Source: CAJPSE01 sp963514535 (GTDB lineage Bacteria; Synergistota; Synergistia; Synergistales; Aminobacteriaceae). Taken from it: a stretch of 27,243 nt of DNA. The stretch is taken from the NCBI GenBank assembly GCA_963514535.1, contig CAUPUB010000023.1, forward strand, positions 1 to 27,243, read 5' to 3'. Positions 7,402-16,400 of the stretch are shown here, piece by piece. Positions within the stretch are counted from its first letter, which is position 1; every line of letters starts with the position of its first letter. Below the pieces are notes generated by a model, which searched no databases, had not been told where the DNA came from, and saw only the letters and a program-made list of their open reading frames with translations. The translations under genes were made by a program, and so were the position numbers.

Positions 7402-10319
7402 GACGTGAAGCCTCCCGAATCGGTCGGATCTATCGGGGCGCGCTGTCCCCGCCTGCGGCAGAACAAGGGGATGCCTGCGAGAATGATGAGGGCGAAGGGG
7501 AATGAGCTGCATCCGCCCCCCGAGCTTCCCGTACCTCTCTTATCGCTCTTATCGGGAGTTTCCGGCGTGGGCTTGGCGCGGGGAACGCTGCGAAGGGGCA
7601 GCCCCTCCGAGCCGAATTTCTTCTCGGATGCGGAGCCGTTCTCAAAATAGAAGGTGATCCCCCTGATCGTCGCCTTGTCCAACTCCGAGTCCAGAACCCG
7701 TCCGATCAGCTCCAGCCGGTACTTGTGCTTCTTCTCCGTCGTCTCGGACATGACGGTCCCGGCAGCCTCCCCATCCCTGACGAGCCTGTAGAACTCTATG
7801 CCGTTGACGAAGTTCGAAGAATCGACGCGCACAGAAGTGGGCTGACCGAGGAAGCTCACGCCGCAGGAGAGGGAGATGCTGCGCTCTCCCCTGTCGTTGG
7901 GAGCTCCGACTTCCAAACTCCAGGCGGCAGGATTCTCCGGGACGTCCACACCGATGTCCTGTGAGATCTCGGGTTGTGGCTGCGGTTTGGGATCTGGTTG
8001 AGGTTTCGGATCGGGTTGGGGCTTCGGATCCGGTTGAGGTTTCGGATTGGGGCGGGGTCGGGGCTGCGGATTAGGCTTGGGATCCGGCTGTGGTTGAGGC
8101 GCGGGGACATCCCCGGACAGGATGGTCAGGGACAGTGAGGCGGACAGCAGAGAGCCGTTCTTGAGCCGCACATCGAGCGTCAACGTCCCGTCTTCGATGC
8201 CCTCCAGGGGCTTGAAGATCAGGGCGATATCCGTGCTTGTGACGGGGTCCATCCACCAACTCCATTTTGTGTCGGGGCGGCCATCCTTGCCGCGATAGGA
8301 CGGAACTGCCTTATCCACGGTCGCGATCTCGGCGTCGCCGATCAGATGATAATGGAACGTGCGTTTTTCGCCGACGTGGAGCCTGGTGTCCGGTTGGCCC
8401 ACGACCTCCAGCCCGGTGAACCGTATCTCCTCGAATCCCGCCGATATGCTGTGATCGCGGGAGACCCCTTCGAACTTATAGTCGTACTCCGTGCGGCCGG
8501 AGGCATCCGGTAGGAGGGCCCCGTCGACCCGAACGCCAGCGATCCGGAAGCCCTTGTCCGCACGAATGGCGAAGGAGCGATCCGTTCCCCTCTTCACGGA
8601 GATCTCCCCGGAGGGCTCGATGCTGCCCCCGAGGTCGGCCGCCGCGGAGATAATGAACTCCGTGCCGGGAACCGTTGCGTTTACCTCAAAGGATCCGGCA
8701 TCCGGCCCTCCGGAACGCTTCAGTCCCCTCTGGTCCGCCGAGACGCAGGAGAGGAGCCCCTCCTTCTGCTTCTTCGACAGAGAACTCCTCTGCAGCTTCC
8801 CCTCCAGCCCCGTACCGTTCATGCCGATATCGATGGCGGAGCTTCCAGCCACGATGGCACAGGTCTCAGTCAAACCGCCATTGTCGGCCAGCGGCTGAAT
8901 TTTTGCGTCCCCGGACACGACGTTTTCCGGGGTGGCCCTCGAATAGTTGAAGTCCCCCTTGACGACGCAGTGGCTTACGAGGAACCTCCCGACCCTTTCG
9001 TGATAACCGATCTCTCCGCCCTCGTTCTCCCAGAGGATGCCGTTCAGAATAAAGGGCTCGACCCCCTGTTCGGCGTAGAAGGCGCCGCCCTCCGTGCTCT
9101 TGTTCCTCAAAAAGGTACAGTGCGTCAAGACGGGCGCTGTCCTAGGGGTGGAGTTCCCCCCGTTTTCCGCATACGCTCCGCCGCCCCTTGGGGCTTCGTT
9201 TCTGGAGAAGGTGCAGTTCGTGAGCGCCGGGGACCCGACGGACTGGAAGAAGCCGCCGCCGCATCTCGAGGCGTAATTCTGCGAGAAGGTGCAGTTGTAC
9301 AGGGAAATCGCGGTACGTTCCAAGGTAGAGACCCCTCCGCCCAGCCCCCTGCCGTTTTTGGAGGATGCCCGGTTGCCGACGAAGGTGCAGTCCCTCACCT
9401 CGGCAGTACTGTCGTAATAGAGATAAAGCCCGCCTCCACGGGTATCGACCTTGCTTTGTTCGCTGCACTCCGCAGTGTTGCCCTTGAAGGTGCAGGCGAT
9501 GATGTGTGGGCTCGCCGTCATGACGCCCATCCCTCCGCCGAAGGCTTCCGCCGAGTTCCCCTCGAAGAGGCAGCCCTTCACCGTGGATCCGAACGCCCCG
9601 GCCTTGCCGATCTTTCCGAACTCGAACAGGCCGGCTCCACCCTGATCGGCCCTGTTCTTTTTAAAGACACAGTTTTCGACCCTGGGGCTGCCCTCGCGGC
9701 TGGCCATGCCGCCGCCTGACTTGGCCAGGTTGCCCACAAAGATGCAGTTCGATATCCTTGGGGAGCCCGATAGGCTCAAGCCTCCGCCCTTGCCCGACGG
9801 ATTGCTGCCCCCGGTGATGGTCACGCCGTCGAGAACGGTACTCTCCGTGCATTTTGCACCCTTCACCACGACGGTGCTGTTCGTCCCCTTGATACCCTCC
9901 CAGGAGGCCGTCGCGCCGCTTCCGTCCTTTTCGTCGTCGTTATGGAGGTCGCCGGTGAGGATCGTCACGTGCGCCTTGGGGTTCCGCCCGCTTCGGTCCT
10001 TCTCGTCTCCCTTGAACCCTCCGTAGATTGCCACTCCGTCCCCGAGGACGAATACCGCCGCCGGATCGCCTGATTGGCTGGGCCGATAGCTGCCGCCGGC
10101 CACCCAGAACTCCGTCCCCGCTCCAGCGGAGGAAAGAGCGGCGGAAAATTCCTTTTCTCCCAGCGCGCGCTCCCAGGAGGAGCCGTCCCGGTCCGCTTCC
10201 AGGGGTGCCCCGTTCGGTGTGACCCGGAGCACCTTTTCGGCCGCCCCGATGGGGCGGGGAAAAAGCAGCGAGACAAAGGCCAGCGCTGCCGCAACATGAA
10301 TCGTAAAACTCTTCCTCAC
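7398..10319 (-). CDS. Secreted right-handed beta-helix (choice-of-anchor Q type) protein with Synerg-CTERM
   Basis: A 973-residue surface protein. The GTG start has GGGAG 9 bp upstream. A signal peptide (residues 1-27) is followed by an N-terminal cap (about 30-170) and about nine beta-helix turns (about 175-430). Each turn carries a C-x-F and GGG pattern (NCTFSRNEA... GGGAY) typical of polymorphic-outer-membrane-like adhesins. The segment LADNGGLTETCAI...DQRG (477-545) is the choice-of-anchor Q feature. One divergent InlB-B-type repeat lies at about 553-630. A Pro-Lys-Gln-Asp linker (about 745-785), the shared pre-CTERM domain (794-917) and the sorting signal with C937 then follow. About 15 residues continue past the CRRR stop-transfer cluster (see findings). 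A GATAAT at 10343-10348 may be a -10, but no -35 is clear. Paralogue of the protein at 13418-16672. It has no recognisable catalytic residues. Confidence 0.88.
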   Translation of the reverse strand: MRKSFTIHVAAALAFVSLLFPRPIGAAEKVLRVTPNGAPLEADRDGSSWERALGEKEFSAALSSAGAGTEFWVAGGSYRPSQSGDPAAVFVLGDGVAIYGGFKGDEKDRSGRNPKAHVTILTGDLHNDDEKDGSGATASWEGIKGTNSTVVVKGAKCTESTVLDGVTITGGSNPSGKGGGLSLSGSPRISNCIFVGNLAKSGGGMASREGSPRVENCVFKKNRADQGGAGLFEFGKIGKAGAFGSTVKGCLFEGNSAEAFGGGMGVMTASPHIIACTFKGNTAECSEQSKVDTRGGGLYLYYDSTAEVRDCTFVGNRASSKNGRGLGGGVSTLERTAISLYNCTFSQNYASRCGGGFFQSVGSPALTNCTFSRNEAPRGGGAYAENGGNSTPRTAPVLTHCTFLRNKSTEGGAFYAEQGVEPFILNGILWENEGGEIGYHERVGRFLVSHCVVKGDFNYSRATPENVVSGDAKIQPLADNGGLTETCAIVAGSSAIDIGMNGTGLEGKLQRSSLSKKQKEGLLSCVSADQRGLKRSGGPDAGSFEVNATVPGTEFIISAAADLGGSIEPSGEISVKRGTDRSFAIRADKGFRIAGVRVDGALLPDASGRTEYDYKFEGVSRDHSISAGFEEIRFTGLEVVGQPDTRLHVGEKRTFHYHLIGDAEIATVDKAVPSYRGKDGRPDTKWSWWMDPVTSTDIALIFKPLEGIEDGTLTLDVRLKNGSLLSASLSLTILSGDVPAPQPQPDPKPNPQPRPRPNPKPQPDPKPQPDPKPQPDPKPQPQPEISQDIGVDVPENPAAWSLEVGAPNDRGERSISLSCGVSFLGQPTSVRVDSSNFVNGIEFYRLVRDGEAAGTVMSETTEKKHKYRLELIGRVLDSELDKATIRGITFYFENGSASEKKFGSEGLPLRSVPRAKPTPETPDKSDKRGTGSSGGGCSSFPFALIILAGIPLFCRRRGQRAPIDPTDSGGFTS
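7970..8105 (-). repeat. Tandem repeats encoding a Pro-Lys-Pro-Gln-Pro-Asp linker
   Basis: Imperfect 18-bp units (GGTTTGGGATCTGGTTGA-like on the plus strand) repeat about seven times and encode PKPQPD in the beta-helix protein, joining the body to the pre-CTERM domain. Confidence 0.75.
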
Positions 10320-10394
10320 TTCCAGGAACTCCCTTCGGAAAAATTATCCCGAATCTCAAACGCTTCGATCCGGACACACCTTGAAACAAAGCAG

Positions 10395-10428
10395 AAGACC
10401 GCCCTGTGGATATGGGAGGGGCGGCCTT
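10395..10428 (-). terminator. Hairpin terminator after the internally duplicated Synerg-CTERM gene
   Basis: On the minus strand AAGGCCGCCC pairs with GGGCGGTCTT (10 bp, one G-U) around a 14-nt loop, followed by a T-rich run (CTGCTTTGTTTC). It separates the 10470-12710 gene from the beta-helix/protease pair, although read-through is possible. Confidence 0.55.
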
Positions 10429-10469
10429 TCGCCTTGATTCAACGGTTCAACGAAAACTCAGGATTGAGC

Positions 10470-12710
10470 CTACCGTGCTTTTCTCCCGAACCGAGATGCC
10501 ATGGGCACCAAGGCCAACGCCGCAAAGGAGAGAAGCCCGGCATCACATCCGCCGCTGCCATCTTTCTTTTCCGTCTGAGGGCCGGGCTTGGGGTCCTCCG
10601 GCTTGGGAGTTCCGGGCTTGGGGTCCTCCGGCTTGGGAGTTCCAGGCTTGGGGTCCTCCGGCTTGGGAGTCTCTGGCTTGGGAGCCTCAGGTTTCGGAGT
10701 CTCTGGCTTCGGATTTTCCGGCTTGGGCTCCTCGGGTTTGGGTTTTTCAGGATCCGGATTGCCGGGGGTGGAGGGAACCGTTGTCTTCGAGACGACGAAG
10801 TTGCCGACGTTGGGCGCCGCTGTCGCTCTGCCGATAAGTTCCTCCATGCTCTCCTCGGTGATGTGAAGCGCGCCGGACCACCCCTTCAGTTCGTCGTGCA
10901 TGACGTGGACTTCCCCGAACGCCGAGACTCTCCCGACCTTCGCGAGCGTTTGCAGTTTGGCGGTAGCGCCCTTCTTCTTTTTGGCCAGCGGCCTGATCCT
11001 GTCCGCATAGGCTTTCAGGTTTGCATAGTCCCTGCGGCCAAGGTCCTCGGTCTCCGCTATCGTGTAGATTTCGCCCGTGGATTTGATCTTGATCCTCACG
11101 GTAAGCCGCTCATTGTTCGAGTTGTCCGAGGCCCCCGCGCTGGTTTCGACGTCGGCGACTCCCAAAGACTTCCAGAAGTCCGCGGGGTTCGTGCCCCTCA
11201 ACATGGGCCCGACGGTGACGGAGACATCGGCGGGCTTGAATACGCCATCGCTCCATGCCTGGGAGGCGAACTGCGCGGCGCGGAATCCCGTGACGGTGTT
11301 GAAGATGATGTCGGAGCTGATGTTGGCGTCTTTCACAAGCTCATAGACAAGCAAGCCGAGCTTCTGCTTCTCCTTGGAACCATCCTGCCCCAGGAAGACG
11401 AGGGAGTCGTCGTACAGGACGTCGTCCAGGCCCTTGCCCTTCGGACAATCACGGACCTCGAAGCCTCCCAGGAAGGGCGAGACCTGTGCCAGACCGGCCA
11501 GACGCGTCTCCTCCTGCGCGGTGGACGCCCCCTTGCCCTTGAGCTCGAAATAGCGGGGCGAGAGCATCTTCTCCGTAGCGCGGAAGAGCAGGGACTTTCC
11601 CGTCGAGAGGGCCGAGACGCGGAACCATGCGTCGGCCAGCCCCAAGTCCTTCTCCGCGGTCAGGGACCCCGCGGCTCCGAGCACGATTCTGCCCTCGGGG
11701 ACGCGCAGTCCTCCCGTCAGAAATTCCTTGACCTTCGGATCGTTCCATCCCGTCTCGACCATCACGTCGTCCGCGTGGAACTTCTTGTCCTGCCAGAGGC
11801 CGGAGGCGATCTGGGCCAGCCTGAAGAGCATCGTCTCCGTCAGGCCCCGGTTCCGCCCCTTCAGCTCGAGGTCCCCTCCCGTGGTCTTCAGGCTCCCGTC
11901 CTGGACGAGGACCTCGACCCCGACGCCCTTCTCCAGGACCCGGTACTCGTAGTCCTCAACCTTAGGGTGATCGAGGATCCGATTGAGCAGGTCGCTCAGG
12001 CGATCGGACTCCTTATCCAGGGCCCTTTCCTCATCGGTCACCAGCTTCTTGGGCCATTCCGCCTCCATTTGCTTGTTTAACTTATTGAACACCTTCTCCT
12101 GCTGTTCCTCGGTAAGCTCGTTGAATTTCTTTCCAGGATGATCCGCTTTGAGGATTGCCAGGAGCAGCTCTTTCCGCAGTTTCCTCCAGCGCCCACCCAG
12201 CTTGGCGTTCCACTTCACGGCAACCGGAAAGTAACCCTCGGCTATATCCTTGATCGGCGTGCACAGGAACCGCTCACCGGAGGACCGGGACCGCCCCGAG
12301 AACTGGAACTTGAAGGAATCCGCGGCCCCCGGGGGCATGGCGAAACGCCAGCCCAGCCAGAGCCCCTGATCGGTGCCCTCCTGATACTTTTCCGTCTGGA
12401 AGAAGCTCAATGCGCAACCGAATATCCATCCTGCCTGCAGCGTCAGATCGTAAGGACGTAAAACCCCATCCGGAAATTGATTGCGTTCCAGAACCTGCAT
12501 CAGACGATAGGACGAACGACGGTTCATACACCCCCCCATCTGCCCGAAGGGATCCTTTGCCGGTACTCCACCAAACGTACGGACCACCTTCATCTCGTTG
12601 AGGATCGGACCTTGGGCTGGAGACTCCGCCGCGACGGGATGAGGTGTCCCCGCGAGCGTGAGCGCCAGCGCCAACAACACGCCAAACGCTGCCAATACCT
12701 TCTTCCGCAT
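10470..12710 (-). CDS. Secreted Synerg-CTERM protein of unknown function with an internal duplication
   Basis: A 746-residue exported protein whose body I do not recognise. The signal peptide is residues 1-29 (MRKKVLAAFGVLLALALTLA, cleavage near VAA). A charged helical stretch, possibly coiled coil, lies at about 175-260. Two related blocks follow (about 296-430 and 476-616), aligned by FRLAQIASGLW...DDVMVETG and FRAAQFASQAW...ADVSVTVG. A PKPE-type linker fills 654-711, and the C-terminus has GSGGC (C722) with hydrophobic and basic segments. I chose ATG 12710 because it begins a classic signal peptide; in-frame GTG 12773 and ATG 12749 would put charged residues in front. Unlike the other three island proteins it lacks the shared pre-CTERM domain. 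A strong promoter lies about 200 bp upstream. Confidence 0.82.
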   Translation of the reverse strand: MRKKVLAAFGVLLALALTLAGTPHPVAAESPAQGPILNEMKVVRTFGGVPAKDPFGQMGGCMNRRSSYRLMQVLERNQFPDGVLRPYDLTLQAGWIFGCALSFFQTEKYQEGTDQGLWLGWRFAMPPGAADSFKFQFSGRSRSSGERFLCTPIKDIAEGYFPVAVKWNAKLGGRWRKLRKELLLAILKADHPGKKFNELTEEQQEKVFNKLNKQMEAEWPKKLVTDEERALDKESDRLSDLLNRILDHPKVEDYEYRVLEKGVGVEVLVQDGSLKTTGGDLELKGRNRGLTETMLFRLAQIASGLWQDKKFHADDVMVETGWNDPKVKEFLTGGLRVPEGRIVLGAAGSLTAEKDLGLADAWFRVSALSTGKSLLFRATEKMLSPRYFELKGKGASTAQEETRLAGLAQVSPFLGGFEVRDCPKGKGLDDVLYDDSLVFLGQDGSKEKQKLGLLVYELVKDANISSDIIFNTVTGFRAAQFASQAWSDGVFKPADVSVTVGPMLRGTNPADFWKSLGVADVETSAGASDNSNNERLTVRIKIKSTGEIYTIAETEDLGRRDYANLKAYADRIRPLAKKKKGATAKLQTLAKVGRVSAFGEVHVMHDELKGWSGALHITEESMEELIGRATAAPNVGNFVVSKTTVPSTPGNPDPEKPKPEEPKPENPKPETPKPEAPKPETPKPEDPKPGTPKPEDPKPGTPKPEDPKPGPQTEKKDGSGGCDAGLLSFAALALVPMASRFGRKAR
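10584..10673 (-). repeat. Three 30-bp tandem repeats in the PKPE linker
   Basis: Units at 10584-10613, 10614-10643 and 10644-10673 are nearly identical at the DNA level and encode the ten-residue period TPKPEDPKPG. More degenerate copies continue to about 10750. Near-identity of codons suggests recent expansion. Confidence 0.85.
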
Positions 12711-12865
12711 TTCTCCACACGTTCCTTTCCGGGCGCCTCTGCGCCCCATAATCCCTCTCTCCCGTGCCGACACACCTGGCCCTGAAGAGACGCCAAAGGC
12801 GGCGGCGGAGCTTCCGACCCCGCTTTAACCGCCCAACCCTCTCCGCCTCCAAAAAGCTACTCAGA

Positions 12866-12895
12866 GAAGCGTTGAATTTGGAAGCGTTGAACTTG
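12866..12895 (-). repeat. Two tandem 15-bp repeats in the leader of the 10470-12710 gene
   Basis: GAAGCGTTGAATTTG and GAAGCGTTGAACTTG (plus strand) are adjacent and differ at one base. They lie just downstream of the predicted transcription start on the minus strand, so they could be regulator or RNA-protein binding sites. Confidence 0.6.
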
Positions 12896-12915
12896 CTGTT
12901 TGCTACTACAAACAG
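12896..12915 (-). promoter_or_regulatory. Operator-like inverted repeat at the predicted transcription start
   Basis: CTGTTTG and CAAACAG flank a 6-bp spacer in a perfect dyad. It abuts the -10 of the minus-strand promoter and would cover the start site, a classic repressor position. An early RNA hairpin is the alternative. Confidence 0.5.
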
Positions 12916-12944
12916 ATAATAGGTCCCTTCCGAAGCATTGTCAA
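12916..12944 (-). promoter_or_regulatory. Sigma-70 promoter for the 10470-12710 gene
   Basis: On the minus strand, TTGACA (12944-12939) and TATTAT (12921-12916) are separated by exactly 17 bp. The -35 is embedded in a perfect 13-bp palindrome, GCATTG-T-CAATGC (12935-12947). The leader would be about 200 nt. Confidence 0.75.
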
Positions 12945-13156
12945 TGCCTGGAGGTGTGTTCCACCTCTATATCCAAAGAATACACATGTTAAAGGTGGGT
13001 GAAAATTATTATAAATGCTTTGTATCAGCTATTTATTTCGATAAGATGCCCTTCCCGGCGACGCTGCATTCGGAGAATGACGGAGATATCCTTCTTGGCC
13101 TTCTATTTTAGTCGAAATAGTCTTGATATAAAAGTTTCTTAAAACGAACTTTTTTA

Positions 13157-13184
13157 TTGACAACCCGCTCGTCGGCAGTAAAAT
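13157..13184 (+). promoter_or_regulatory. Sigma-70 promoter for the plus-strand beta-helix gene
   Basis: TTGACA (13157-13162) and TAAAAT (13179-13184) with a 16-bp spacer. The surroundings are markedly AT-rich compared with the rest of the window. The predicted start near 13191 gives a leader of about 227 nt before ATG 13418. Confidence 0.72.
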
Positions 13185-13291
13185 AAGGTGCTGGTTTGAT
13201 GCGTTAAAAATGATCCGCACGTGAATATAGTGCGCCAAACATAACCGACAGGACTCACAACAGTACGTGGCGAAGCCGAATGAATTTTCGA

Positions 13292-13344
13292 GCCAAGACA
13301 GCTTTTCTGGAGTCGAAAGCTTTTACAGAATCGAAATGCTTGGC
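13292..13344 (+). promoter_or_regulatory. Nested stem-loop in the leader of the beta-helix gene
   Basis: GCCAAG (13292-13297) pairs with CTTGGC (13339-13344), and inside it AGCTTT (13300-13305) pairs with AAAGCT (13316-13321). The frame through this stretch is open and joins the downstream gene, but the ribosome binding site and signal peptide place the start at 13418. Confidence 0.35.
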
Positions 13345-13417
13345 CCATGAGGCGGTTTTCCGGGGTGTTTCCCTGGATTCGTTCAAAAATCCCAAGGTAG
13401 GTAAAGGAGAGGTGTCG

Positions 13418-16400
13418 ATGTACGGGAAAGGCCAAAGGAGTGGGTTGTGTGTCGGAGTTTTGCTGCTGTCCCTGCTCGTGTTTTCCGCAGGTGCAGAGGC
13501 AAAGACATATTACGTGACTCAAAACGGCGGCGGAGATAAGGGGGGCGGTGATTGGAACAACGCCCTTGACGAGGGCGGGCTCAGAAACAAGCTCAAGGAA
13601 TCCGAGAACGGCGACGTTTTCTGGGTGGCCAAGGGAATCTACCGGCCCTCGGGGGAGAAGGACCTCAATGCCTCCTTTGTCCTCAAGGAGGGCGTGAAGC
13701 TTTACGGTGGGTTCAAGGGGGACGAGGCGAGCCTCGAGGCCCGTGATCCAAAGAGCAATGTCACGGTTCTGACGGGCGACCTGGACGGCGACGACAAGAG
13801 GGACGGGAACGGCGCCACGCCCAAGGCCGGGGACATCGTGGGAGAGAACAGCTACACCGTGGTGCGGAGCTCGAAATGTACCGCCGCGGCCGTCCTGGAC
13901 GGTTTCACGGTCTGCGGGGGTATCGGTGAAAAGGGGAAAGTCGAGAACCATGCCGGTGGGATGCACAACATCGAGAGCTCCCCGACCATAACGCGCTGCG
14001 TATTCTCGGGCAACAAGGCCGTCCGGTATATGGGCAGCGGCGCCGGAATGTGCAACAGCAACGGTAGCAATCCCGTCATCAGCTACTGCACCTTTTCGGG
14101 CAATATGTCCGAGCCGGTAAAGTGCGCCGGCGGTATGTACAACGGCTCCAGCAGCCCCACCGTGACCCACTGTGCCTTCTCCGGAAACATCGGATACGCC
14201 GGCGGAATGTTGAACGATGGCGGCAACCCGGTCATCACCCAGTGTAATTTTTCCGACAACGAGGCCGGGCCGGGGCGGGCCCACGGCGGCGGAATGTACA
14301 ACGGCAGAGGGAAACCGCTCGTTTCCCATTGTATCTTCTCCAGGAACAAAACTTCGATACAATTCAGCTCCGGCGGCGGGATGCACAACGCCGAGAAGAG
14401 CGAGGCGGTCGTCACCCACTGCACCTTCTCCGAAAATACGGCCTTAAAGGGGTATGGCGGCGGGATGTTCAACATGGGCACAAGCAGGCCAACGATTGCC
14501 TACTGCACCTTCTCCGAGAATAACGTTGGCGATGGCAGCGGGGGAGGGATGTACAACGACGATCGCAGCACACCGACCGTGAGTTGCTGCGTCTTCTCCG
14601 GGAACAAGGCCAAGGGGGCCAACGCCAAGGGAGGCGGGATGTTCAACCACAGCCAAAGCGAGCCAACCGTGGTCAACTGCACGTTCTCTGGAAATTCGGC
14701 TGATAAGGGCAGTCCTCATAATAAGGTCACAGAGAGACCCTGGGGAGGGCTCGGCGGCGGGATGTGTAACTTCGAACGCAGCAAGCCCAAAGTAATCAAC
14801 TGCACTTTCTTCAGAAACCGAGGCAGCGTCGAGGGCAGCCCGGAGGGCAGCGGCGGTGGAATATACAACGCCTTGAAGAGTGAACCCACGATGATCAACT
14901 GCATCCTCTGGGACAACGGCACGGAGATAGTCAACGAGAAGAATGTCACCTTGACGCCGAAAAACTGCGTCATCCAGGGCTGGACGGAGGGGGGCGCAGG
15001 CGTCACCAGCGCGGACCCGAAGCTGAGAACCCTGGAGGACAATGGTGGGCCGACCCTCACTCATGCACTGCCCTCGGACAGTATTGCCGTCGATGCGGGA
15101 ACCCTGGAGGGGCTGCCCGCCAATATTCGGGATCTGGTGAGCGTCGACCAGCGGGGCTATAAGCGCACGGACGCGAAACCGGACATCGGCGCCTACGAGT
15201 TCGTGCAGCAGCCCGTGCCCGTTCCGACGAAGTTCGCCGTCGAGGTCTCCTGGAATGCGGGCGGGAGCGTGAAGCACAAGGGCGCTGCGGTCGCCTCCCC
15301 CTTCAAGACAGAGGTGGCGTCGGGAGACAGCGTCGCGTTCGACATCACGGCCAATCCGGGCTTCGTCATCGGCACGCTGACGGACAACGGGACCGATATC
15401 AGGGATGCCGCGGGAAAGAGCAACTACAGGTACGCACTCAACAACGTGACGGCGGCCCATACGCTTTCGGTGACGTTCAGGGCGTCGGCCCCCGTCGTTC
15501 CGACGAAATTCGACGTCCAGGTCTCCTGGAATGCGGGCGGGAGCGTGAAGCACAAGGGCGCTGCGGTCACCTCTCCTTTCAAGACGGAGGTGACGTCGGG
15601 AGACAGCGTCGCATTCGACATCACGGCCAATCCGGGCTTCGTCATCGGCACGCTGACGGACAACGGGACCGATATCAGGGATGCCGCGGGAAAGAGCAAC
15701 TACAGGTACGCACTCAACAACGTGACGGCGGCCCATACGCTTTCGGTGACGTTCAGGGCGTCGGCCCCCGTCGTTCCGACGAAATTCGACGTCCAGGTCT
15801 CCTGGAATGCGGGCGGGAGCGTGAAGCACAAGGGCGCTGCGGTCACCTCTCCTTTCAAGACGGAGGTGACGTCGGGAGACAGCGTCGCATTCGACATCAC
15901 GGCCAATCCGGGCTTCGTCATCGGCACGCTGGCGGACAACGGGACCGATGTCAGGGATGCTGCGGGGAAGAGCGACTACAGGTACGCGCTCGACAACGTG
16001 ACAGCAGCCCACGCGCTTTCGGTTTCGTTCAAGGCATCGGCGTCGAATCCTCCGGCATCTTCTGATCCCAAGCCCAACGAGCCTCAAAAGCCCGATCCGA
16101 AGAAGCCGGCTCCGGCTCCATCTCCGGCCCCGAATCAACCTCTGCCCCCCGAATCCTCGGACGTTCCTCTGCCCGATATTCCCATCAGCCCCGAGAGGTG
16201 GAATGCCAGGGTCGTTCCCGAACCCGGAAAACCGGGGACTCTGCACTTCACGCTCACAACCTCTTTTGAGACGCAGCAGTCGATCGCATCCCTCGAGTCG
16301 AAGATGCGTGATATCGTCGAGGGCACACTGCGGACGGAGCTCTCTCTGGAGGGACAGAAGGCCAGCCTCACTTTTGCGGTCGACAATGCGGTGCTCGGCG

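Noticed and set aside
7402..7512. 37-residue N-terminal extension of the subtilase
   Set aside because: It would overlap the upstream gene and precede a standard signal peptide; the coupled ATG at 7401 with GGGAGG is far better.
10074..12080. 668-codon open frame on the plus strand
   Set aside because: Antisense to the 746-residue Synerg-CTERM protein; no ribosome binding site or recognisable domain.
13131..13155. AAAGTT...AACTTT hairpin followed by T-run as a terminator
   Set aside because: The stem is 6 bp and mostly A-T, it sits just upstream of a promoter, and no gene ends nearby.
13280..13417. 46-residue N-terminal extension of the plus-strand beta-helix protein
   Set aside because: No ribosome binding site at 13280, and the signal peptide and AGGAGAGG point to ATG 13418.
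15221..16048. CRISPR-like array
   Set aside because: Units are 276 bp, coding, contiguous and without spacers; they encode protein domains.
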